Part shown: positions 1 through 6,563 of the stretch, in pieces
How positions within the stretch are numbered: position 1 is the stretch's first letter
Layout of the letters: the number at the start of each line of letters is the position of its first letter
Assembly: GCA_002428685.1 (NCBI GenBank)
Contig: DIXL01000061.1
Span: 1 to 30,088, forward strand
DNA: 30,088 nt
Origin: Cloacimonetes bacterium UBA6081
GTDB taxonomy: Bacteria; Cloacimonadota; Cloacimonadia; Cloacimonadales; Cloacimonadaceae
Reading direction: 5' to 3'
Made by a program: the position numbers and the translations under genes
The notes under the pieces: model-generated
Seen by the model: only the letters and a program-made list of their open reading frames with translations
The model's database searches: none
Told to the model about the DNA's origin: nothing

Positions 1-204
1 TTATCTAAAGAACGCTCTACTAGCCCTAATAGTCTGAAGTGTATTATCATTCACGAACATACATAACGTTTGACCAATTAATGGTATATCATAACTGAAT
101 CCTTCCCCTAGATTAAACGTCTTCGTATCTGCATGTGGATTGTCATAAAACGGGTGTATCATTGTGACAACTTTCTTTTTGCCTTCATGGAAGTGCTGAA
201 GCAT
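1..204 (-). CDS. small hypothetical protein, 67 aa
   Basis: I do not recognise this family. The frame is complete: it starts at ATG 204 and its TAA stop is bases 1-3, so the window edge does not cut it. The product is soluble-looking, has no cysteine pair or membrane segment, and is rich in aromatic and His/Asn residues in the middle (HPFYDNPHAD). It lies 54 bp downstream of the HigA-type gene on the same strand and could be the last gene of that operon, but there is no clear Shine-Dalgarno before the ATG. A shorter start at Met15 is possible. It may equally be a remnant or a chance frame. Confidence 0.35.
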   Translation of the reverse strand: MLQHFHEGKKKVVTMIHPFYDNPHADTKTFNLGEGFSYDIPLIGQTLCMFVNDNTLQTIRASRAFFR

Positions 205-258
205 CGGGGGATGAACATATTTTATAAACTTGGACTTATTAACGACATTGTCGATTTT

Positions 259-1491
259 TTATAATAAAGAATAATATTCGTTGCCAAATACCTTTCTGAC
301 TTCGTTATGGCCTACCATTCTGGATAGTATCCTCCAGTCTTTTAGTTCATGACGAATTCTGCCTGATACAATTGCCGGATGTATTAGTATTGAAAGGGCA
401 AATTCAAAAACAGACTGAGAGGTAAAATTACCCTGACCATCTTTAAAGAAATGGTTCCATTCATCTTCAGGTATTAAACTATTACGGGCAAAATCGTTAG
501 CTTCAGTTTCCACTTTGTTGCTATCATCAATAAAGTCCAGATCATCGGGAATTATTGTGCAGTTATTATCTAAATGTAAGTGAATGTGCCCCAACTCATG
601 GAACAAGCAGAACCAAAAGTTATCTATCCTGTCATAGCGTAGTGTTAATGCTATTAAGGGAGTATTTGTTTGGGGTATTAGCATGGCAGCACCATCAATA
701 TGTGTCTTTTGTAAATGAGGTAGAATAACCAGTGCTATTCCTGCTTCTAAAAGGGCTTGTTGTGCCAGTTTTGGACCATTTGGCCGCAAACTAAGCTCTC
801 TGAGTTTGCGAATTGTCCCACTCAAAGATTGTTTCTTTTCATACTGATTTCCAACTTTCGCTTGCACACCAAGCTCCAGTGCTTTATATATCCACGTAGA
901 AAGTGAGTCTTCATCCATACGGGATTCCTTCCTGATGCTTTGCCTTTTAAAGGCACCCATTGCATGGAAAGCAAATTCGTAAAACACTTTATTGGGAAAC
1001 AACCGGTCTATAACAACCTGTATTTGTTCTTTAAGGCTGGTGACAGGTAACCAATTCTTTCTGATTAGCTCTTTAATAGGAACATTAGGTGTTTTCCCAT
1101 TAGGTTCAACCTCATGCTTGCCAATATCCCCATTCATGAATACATTGGCAGGTATGTCCAACAGATCACTTAAGGCTTTTATCATGCTAAGCGTAAGGGG
1201 GCGTTTACGATTTAGCACCTCAGAAACCTTTGCTGCGCTACCCAAATAGGTTGCTAAATCCCGTTGTTTTAACCCTTTTTCGTGCATACGAAGCTTAATT
1301 GCTTCAATCGGGTCGGGCGTTACCAAATTAACTAAGCTGCTTTCATACTGCTCAATCAACACTGCAAGTAATTCCATGGTTTGGAAATCACGGCTTTCAG
1401 AATCTGGCTCAAGATCCATCAAACGTGATAGTTCATTAATAGCAAGCTTGTGATCTGTCACATTCTTTATTACCTTAACATTATAACTCAT
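259..1491 (-). CDS. higA: HigA-type XRE antitoxin fused to an ImmA/IrrE-like metallopeptidase domain
   Basis: Predicted antitoxin and autorepressor partner of the HigB-like gene just upstream. From the chosen start the protein has 410 residues. Residues 1-55 resemble the acidic N-terminal helix of HigA proteins. Residues about 60-120 are a Cro/CI-type helix-turn-helix (LKQRDLATYLG, then VSEVLNRKRPLT). Residues about 240-340 form an ImmA/IrrE-like zinc peptidase with HELGH at 298-302 and the downstream ETEANDFA helix that should give the third ligand. A longer frame begins at 1554, but it would overlap higB by 46 bp. ATG 1491 follows AGGGAG at good spacing, 17 bp after the toxin stop, and fits HigA N-termini. 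Classic HigA is about 100 residues, so the long peptidase tail is the unusual part. Whether it cleaves anything is inference. Confidence 0.85.
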   Translation of the reverse strand: MSYNVKVIKNVTDHKLAINELSRLMDLEPDSESRDFQTMELLAVLIEQYESSLVNLVTPDPIEAIKLRMHEKGLKQRDLATYLGSAAKVSEVLNRKRPLTLSMIKALSDLLDIPANVFMNGDIGKHEVEPNGKTPNVPIKELIRKNWLPVTSLKEQIQVVIDRLFPNKVFYEFAFHAMGAFKRQSIRKESRMDEDSLSTWIYKALELGVQAKVGNQYEKKQSLSGTIRKLRELSLRPNGPKLAQQALLEAGIALVILPHLQKTHIDGAAMLIPQTNTPLIALTLRYDRIDNFWFCLFHELGHIHLHLDNNCTIIPDDLDFIDDSNKVETEANDFARNSLIPEDEWNHFFKDGQGNFTSQSVFEFALSILIHPAIVSGRIRHELKDWRILSRMVGHNEVRKVFGNEYYSLL

Positions 1492-1508
1492 AACTAACTC
1501 CCTGGCCA

Positions 1509-1802
1509 TTAACTCTGTTTTTTTCTTAATCTCATATACTCGTCGTGAGAACACACTTTCTCTACCATTACAATATGACCCTTAAAGTTCACTTTTGATA
1601 ATATCCTGTAACCTCCAAAATTTAAATCGAACCACCATTGGTTATTAACCAACATACTCGCCTTTGGAAACGTATCCTTCAACTGATGTGGGCTATCCCA
1701 CTGTTTGCTTTTTGCAACTGATAACCAGGTTGTTACTGCATTCTTCATCTCAGTGTGCTTACTAACAAAACGATCAAGGATAGGCTGGTTAAGAACATTC
1801 AC
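1509..1802 (-). CDS. higB: HigB-type toxin (RelE-superfamily mRNA interferase)
   Basis: Predicted type II toxin that would cleave mRNA on the ribosome. The 97-residue length fits HigB. Sequence features match the family: an N-terminal helix LDRFVSKHTEMKNAVTTWL, WDSPHQLKDTFPKA, a GGYRIL strand with the conserved Arg, a VNFKGHIVMVEKV strand, and CSHDEYMRL near the C-terminus where the family carries its catalytic His/Tyr. The start is a GTG at 1802, preceded by AAGGA about 11 bases away. Toxin precedes antitoxin, the usual order in hig loci. A dyad upstream (1856-1880) is a likely operator. Function rests on family resemblance and the partner gene. Confidence 0.85.
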   Translation of the reverse strand: MNVLNQPILDRFVSKHTEMKNAVTTWLSVAKSKQWDSPHQLKDTFPKASMLVNNQWWFDLNFGGYRILSKVNFKGHIVMVEKVCSHDEYMRLRKKQS

Positions 1803-1880
1803 GGTTCAACGTTTCCTTCGTGGTGTATTCTGTCAAGAGAAATTTCACAAAATAAGAACATTCTTGGTTTTAGAATGTTC
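1793..1880 (-). promoter_or_regulatory. candidate higBA operator: three GAACATTC half-sites
   Basis: Between higB and the PIN-like gene there is a perfect 9-bp inverted repeat, GAACATTCT (1856-1864) and AGAATGTTC (1872-1880), with a 7-base spacer. A third copy of GAACATTC lies at 1793-1800, over the higB start codon. XRE antitoxins bind such palindromes to repress their own operon, so this is a reasonable operator. The dyad has no U-tract suited to termination of the PIN gene. No convincing -10 box was identified. Confidence 0.5.
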
Positions 1881-1931
1881 ATTAAGCCAGATGGTTGCAT
1901 AAGTCCTATTCCTAAAGGATTGGGATGCAAT

Positions 1932-3428
1932 CTAATCAGAAGTATTAATGCGTTCACTAAAACCTAATTCATTTTCAAGTTCTTGAACGAATTGTTCATT
2001 AACTAGATCGATAGTAATCTGGATGCTGTTTTCCAATTCATCAAATGATAAAACAATGTAAAATCCTTCATAAACCCAATATCTTTGAATGTTTAACAAA
2101 TCTTCATTATCGACTTGAGGGGTATATAAAACACGATTGTATAAGTCTGCTCCGAGTAGTCTATGGAATTTATTCACTATTATAGTGGCTTCAGAATAAG
2201 TAATGAATTTTGATAGATTCTTTCCTACATGTCTCAGGTTAAATGTCAGCCTATCATTGCTGCCCAAAATAATATATTGAAAATTGAAATAGTCGAATAT
2301 CCTTTTATGTGGTTTGAATAATAGTATCTGCTTATCTAAGAAATCATGATTGATAATCTCTGCAATGAAACAACTTTCATCTCGAAAATTATGCAGCACT
2401 TCTTGAAGCAAGTCTGCCATAATATTATAGTTTACATGATTAGTTTGTACTTCTTCAACAAACTCATCTGGAGTACATACATTGGTTTCTATTCCAAATT
2501 TATCATACATTGCTTTAGATTTAAATGCCATTTTCCGATCAAGCGTAATCAAATAATCGCAATAAGCAGCATAATAAGAGTGCATAGCATCAGTCATCGT
2601 ATTAGTAGGAGAGTTCTTAACCGACATCTTATCAGAGTGAAATCCCGTCATATCTAACATTAAGTAGTATGAAGTAAATTTAATCATCGTTGATTTAAGT
2701 GCAGTGTTAGAATTATTTTTGTTAAAGACATCATCTAAGCCTTTAAACACACCTGCAGGATCAGAAGCTTGCAACATTTCGTCAATCAGATTAACTGGAT
2801 CTTCTTGGTTTGATAGCATGGCAGGTTTAATGCCTAAATAACTTTGAACTTCTAATCTATAATCATGATACTTGGACGGATTACCCCAAATAGTTGCATT
2901 TGTATCCAAAGCATGCTTCATAAAGTGGTATAGTGTTGATGAATTGTGAAGCTTATCCATTGTCTCAATATACATACTTGGCATCCGACTACTTCTATAA
3001 GGTACTTGAGGTAGTTTGGGTGCTGGAATCAATAAAAGAAGCAATTTAACAAGATTACTTACAGCCTCATTTGTTACGCCTGATAGTGCATTAAGTAAAG
3101 AATCGATATTGTGATTATGAATATTCAAGCCCCAATGAAACTTATCATGGACTTCTTTTGCTCGAGCAATATATGGGTAAGTAATGTCTTTACTGTAATC
3201 ATACTCCATATAGTTGCATTTAGAAAGTTGGTCAAGAAACTCCCATTCACCATCACAATTAGCTTCTTTATTCGAAGACACCTTATTAATATCTTGTACA
3301 TGAGACCAAGAAAAGGGCGTCAAAATATCGTAGTTCGAATCAAACAGCATTTTCTTTAGCTTTGATGTAACCTCTCTATCCTGATGCAAGCTTGTTACAA
3401 TATTCCAGTCTAAATAAACTCTATGCAT
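1932..3428 (-). CDS. PIN-like nuclease domain protein, 498 aa
   Basis: Large protein with the two ends of a PIN-like fold visible. The N-terminus has VYLDWNIV (Asp7), the first acidic strand. Residues about 278-312 read MTDAMHSYYAAYCDYLITLDRKM followed by a strand and CTPDEFV, matching the PIN pattern D-x-x-H/A...l-T-x-D (Asp280, Asp297). The helical insert between them (about 270 residues) and the last 180 residues are unrecognised. There is no signal peptide or membrane segment. The start is strongly supported by GGAGGAG four bases before ATG 3428. It follows the methyltransferase-nuclease gene by 38 bp on the same strand, so the two are probably one transcript. PIN domains are metal-dependent RNases or DNases, and a role in defence is inferred only from this neighbour. 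Confidence 0.65.
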   Translation of the reverse strand: MHRVYLDWNIVTSLHQDREVTSKLKKMLFDSNYDILTPFSWSHVQDINKVSSNKEANCDGEWEFLDQLSKCNYMEYDYSKDITYPYIARAKEVHDKFHWGLNIHNHNIDSLLNALSGVTNEAVSNLVKLLLLLIPAPKLPQVPYRSSRMPSMYIETMDKLHNSSTLYHFMKHALDTNATIWGNPSKYHDYRLEVQSYLGIKPAMLSNQEDPVNLIDEMLQASDPAGVFKGLDDVFNKNNSNTALKSTMIKFTSYYLMLDMTGFHSDKMSVKNSPTNTMTDAMHSYYAAYCDYLITLDRKMAFKSKAMYDKFGIETNVCTPDEFVEEVQTNHVNYNIMADLLQEVLHNFRDESCFIAEIINHDFLDKQILLFKPHKRIFDYFNFQYIILGSNDRLTFNLRHVGKNLSKFITYSEATIIVNKFHRLLGADLYNRVLYTPQVDNEDLLNIQRYWVYEGFYIVLSFDELENSIQITIDLVNEQFVQELENELGFSERINTSD

Positions 3429-3466
3429 TGCTCCTCCATGAGAACTATGTTAACTGCTATAACATT

Positions 3467-5113
3467 TCACATCTCTATCTCACTTTGTGTGTAACCATTC
3501 TTCTTTATATCCGGTTTCCTAAACGGGTCTATTGCCGTATTAGGCAGATACACAGGTATCGGACTGGCAAAGAGCTGTTCTGCTGTAATTATCTGAATGC
3601 GTGGCATAGTAAAAGCATTGCTCATTTTGGTAACCTGATACTCAAACTTACCTGCCTTTGCAGCTTCTTCTATCATGCCAGAAGTGGGGTTCACAAGGGT
3701 TATCAGTATCCCAAAATCTGCACCTTGGCTTTCCGCAGTTCCCTTTAAATCCCGAACCATACCAGGATTGATACTCTTGCCACCTTTCACGCTGATGATG
3801 CCTCTTCCCACCATATCTTTACGGTTTACATCGATGAAGTTTATCACCCCATCCACGCCTTTATCGCCTGTTTTTACAGTAGGTGTGGCATTTAGCTGAC
3901 TAACAGCCCACATTTCAAACTGGAAAGGTGCCTTTTCTGCCAATTTGGTAGCGGAGTGAAGGTCTTTGGGAGTGCCTTTCACCACAAAGTCCTTATCTTC
4001 CATTATCTTATTCTTCTCGAAGCGTTTTTTGATTACATCAATAGAAAGATAGGTGATATCCACACCGATCCATTTACGGTTTAGCCTTTCTGCCACAGCT
4101 ACAGCAGTTCCACAACCGCAGAAGGGATCAAGGATTACGTCCCCTTCGTTACTACCGGCTTTAATAATACGCTCTAACAATGCCTCCGGTTTCTGAGTGG
4201 GATAGCCTAAGCGTTCCTCTTTAGGCGCAATCTTAATATCCGTCCAAATATCAGGACATTTATTCCCTTCCATTTCATCTAAATATCTTATGTACCGAGG
4301 GTTCCCACTCTTTGTATGTAGTATCCTACCTTCTTTGTCTAATTGTTCCATCTTCTCTTTATTATAGACAAAACACCTTGAGGCTGGAGGTGTATATCCC
4401 TTCCAAGAATAAACTTGCCCTTTGGATGCTCTTGACATTGGGGCAGTTAAATCTGTTGCTTGATATCTTCTACCATTTTCATCAACGTGGGAATAGAAAG
4501 CATCAGTGTATTCTTCGTCATAATCTGCAAACTGCTGATTCCATGTCCAGTCATTTGTCTTAGAGTAAAACAAGATTACATCGTGAATCCAGCCGAACTT
4601 CTTCTGCACATTGCCTTTTGAATCGGTTCTTTTCCACACAATCTCATTTCTAAAATTGCTTGTTCCAAATACTGCATCCATCAGTAACTTAAGATAGTGG
4701 CTGGCAATGGGATCACAATGCAGATAAATGCTTCCTGTAGGCTTTAGCACTCGTTTCATTTCCAGCAATCGGGGTGCCATCATGCACAGGTATGCCATCA
4801 GCGGACAAGCATCCAGATAGCTGCGCATTGCCTTCATCAAATCTATCAATTTCTGGGGAGGATGTGTTTTTGTTAAAGTGCCCATTATCAGCTCGGAATA
4901 TTCTTCTTCGGCTTTTATGCCCCAAACCCATGTATCTTCAAATGTCTCTATCTGCGAGGTGGCGCCTTTGATGCCGTCCTTTTCGGGACGGAAGATAATA
5001 TTGTAATTCCTTCCGCTTTGAAAGGGCGGATCAAGATATATCAGGTCAACGGACTCGTCCTGAATATGGTTTTTCATGATGTCCAGATTATCACCATAAT
5101 ACAGAGTATTCAC
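3467..5113 (-). CDS. DNA adenine-type methyltransferase fused to Mrr-like PD-(D/E)XK nuclease domain
   Basis: Predicted modification and restriction in one chain, 548 residues. Near the N-terminus LYYGDNLDIM leads to motif IV, DLIYLDPPF (DPPF at 28-31), typical of N6-adenine methyltransferases. The SAM-binding motif I, DPFCGCGTAVAVAERL, comes late (about 330-345) and is followed by WIGVDIT, so the order is beta-class (IV, target recognition, I). Residues about 395-520 resemble a restriction-endonuclease domain often appended to such enzymes: GDKGVDG, then GIISVKGGK as the D...xxK core, and a conserved VRDLKGTAESQGADFGILITL stretch. A GTG at 5137 gives 8 more residues, but GTG 5113 has AAGGAG eight bases upstream and matches family starts. 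Recognition sequence cannot be read from here. The PIN-like gene follows in the same transcript. Confidence 0.85.
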   Translation of the reverse strand: MNTLYYGDNLDIMKNHIQDESVDLIYLDPPFQSGRNYNIIFRPEKDGIKGATSQIETFEDTWVWGIKAEEEYSELIMGTLTKTHPPQKLIDLMKAMRSYLDACPLMAYLCMMAPRLLEMKRVLKPTGSIYLHCDPIASHYLKLLMDAVFGTSNFRNEIVWKRTDSKGNVQKKFGWIHDVILFYSKTNDWTWNQQFADYDEEYTDAFYSHVDENGRRYQATDLTAPMSRASKGQVYSWKGYTPPASRCFVYNKEKMEQLDKEGRILHTKSGNPRYIRYLDEMEGNKCPDIWTDIKIAPKEERLGYPTQKPEALLERIIKAGSNEGDVILDPFCGCGTAVAVAERLNRKWIGVDITYLSIDVIKKRFEKNKIMEDKDFVVKGTPKDLHSATKLAEKAPFQFEMWAVSQLNATPTVKTGDKGVDGVINFIDVNRKDMVGRGIISVKGGKSINPGMVRDLKGTAESQGADFGILITLVNPTSGMIEEAAKAGKFEYQVTKMSNAFTMPRIQIITAEQLFASPIPVYLPNTAIDPFRKPDIKKNGYTQSEIEM

Positions 5114-5351
5114 AAAAGTATCTCCTTGGATGCTCACTATGTCTTAAGCCTTTTCCATGATATTCAAAGCAATATTTCTTGTCAAGAATATAATTTTATG
5201 AAATCCTCTTTTCTCCCTCATCTACCTTGTCCGCTATCTTGCTATTCCTCCCTACCTCTGCTCTGGTCTACCGATCAACACCTTCCCGTAACCAGTAGTT
5301 TTCCATGTGTGTGTTTAGTTTTTTTCACTTACAGAGCAAGTATCAGATCTC

Positions 5352-5735
5352 TTACAACCCCCCCAGCCAGGTTTTTAATAGCTCTTTGTTTATGCTGTGC
5401 GCACCCTCAAAGCTATCCAGGGTTACCTTCAGGCCTTTGGCTTTCAGCAGATCAAATGCTTTTTGGCTTTCTTCGTAGGGCACCACCTTATCCTGCAAAC
5501 CGTGACTGATGATTATCTTCAGGTTTTTGGCCTTTTTATAGTCTTTATCCTTAAAAGCTTCTGTAACCAAGCTTCCCCCACAGGCGATTAAACCATCGAA
5601 CACTTTGGGATTTTTGATACTGAGCAGATAGCCAAGATACGCTCCCTGCGAAAAACCCAGCAACCAGGTTTGTTTCACCTTATGCTGTTTGCTGATACTA
5701 TTTGTAAGCTCGCAAATGTAGGTGCTAAGGTTAAT
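5352..5735 (-). pseudogene. alpha/beta-hydrolase (phospholipase/carboxylesterase type), 5'-truncated
   Basis: C-terminal half of a small serine esterase of the phospholipase/carboxylesterase family. The nucleophile elbow GFSQGA, the acid HGLQDKVVP and the base EGAHSI are all present in order. Intact members have about 200-220 residues; here only about 125 remain. Hydrolase-like sequence (NLSTYICELTNSISKQHK before VKQTWLLGFSQG) continues upstream of the only possible start, GTG 5678, up to about 5735 and then ends at a TAG (5763-5765) inside unrelated sequence. The N-terminal strands with the oxyanion-hole residues are missing, so it is probably non-functional. It meets a broken TPR regulator gene head-on, which suggests a deletion or inversion junction near 5725-5740. 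Confidence 0.75.
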
Positions 5736-6238
5736 GGGAAACTGCCTTCTGGAACTGAAATACTACCCGGAAACCGAGAACAAATTGCAGAGGTTGTTAG
5801 AGATTTCCTCCACCGGATACGAAGTAGCCAATCTTCATCTTATTTACAACAACTTGGGAAGGATTGGTCTTATCCGTGGCAACTTTGCCGGTGCGGCAGA
5901 ACATTTTCAGAAGGCATTGGAACTCAGCGAAAACATTGGTAGCCTGGATCATGCTGCCGGAATGTGCTTAACCCTGAGCAATGCGTTTTCTCATCTGGGT
6001 AAGCCTGATACATGCAAAGCATATTTACCGCGGGCACAGCAAATTCATGGGTAAATCTTGGTGTGTTTTACCGGGAATTCGGAGATGATGAATCCGCACT
6101 CAGGAACATGAGATGATTTTGAAAGCTTTGCAAATTACGGACTACAACCGGGTGAAGGCTGCTAAACTTCTGGGAGAGGACAGAAAAGTGGTGGAGCGCA
6201 AAATAATCAAGCACAATATTAGTATCCCTGCCAAATAG
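5722..6238 (+). pseudogene. broken TPR regulator with C-terminal Fis-type HTH
   Basis: Two or three frames together resemble the TPR-AAA+-Fis regulator intact at 27204-29447. Frame one, from 5722 to the stop at 6054, gives TPR helices (YNNLGRIGLIRGNFAGAAEHFQKALELSENIG). A shifted frame continues the TPR pattern as WVNLGVFYREFGDDESAL up to about 6105. A third frame from 6092 to the TAG at 6238 reads HEMILKALQITDYNRVKAAKLLG and ends as a factor-for-inversion-stimulation helix-turn-helix. The AAA+ domain that should lie between is absent. The 5' end is cut at the junction with the esterase fragment. The frame changes and lost domain make this a decaying gene; a functional TPR-HTH protein would need two frameshifts. 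Confidence 0.7.
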
Positions 6239-6563
6239 GTGATCAATTCCGGGCATTTTCGGTTTTCTGGCAATTTAGGGTTTTTGCGGCAGAGTTGTTT
6301 GGTGTAAGAGAACCTATTTATTTATAAAAAGCTCTCTTTCAGATTAGGTGTTTGCCTGTCAGAGTGAAATACCTTATAAATGCGGAATCATTATGGATGA
6401 AGTCCTTATTTATTCCGTATTGATTCCGTAATTCAAGCAAGAAATACCTTAATTGGCGCAAGCAAGAAAAGCGGCTGGGGAAGAAAGCAGTTGACAAAAT
6501 CTCCCTTTTGGAGAACATGGGGAAAGTTTAAAAACATTGATATTTTGCAATCATGGAGGATAA
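6239..6563 (+). other. intergenic region upstream of ppdK
   Basis: A 325-bp stretch without a convincing gene. It contains a TTGACA at 6491-6496 but no good -10 hexamer at normal spacing, a loose GGAATCA/TGATTCC pair, and the ppdK ribosome binding site GGAGG at 6555-6559. The first half may be further debris of the broken regulator locus. Confidence 0.4.

Noticed and set aside
5018..5509. 163-residue ORF on plus across 5018-5509
   Set aside because: It overlaps the methyltransferase start and the esterase end on the other strand and matches nothing recognisable; the 5114-5351 gap itself seems to hold no gene.
6491..6520. Sigma-70 promoter for ppdK from TTGACA
   Set aside because: No -10-like hexamer occurs at 16-18 bases spacing, so only the -35 word is present.
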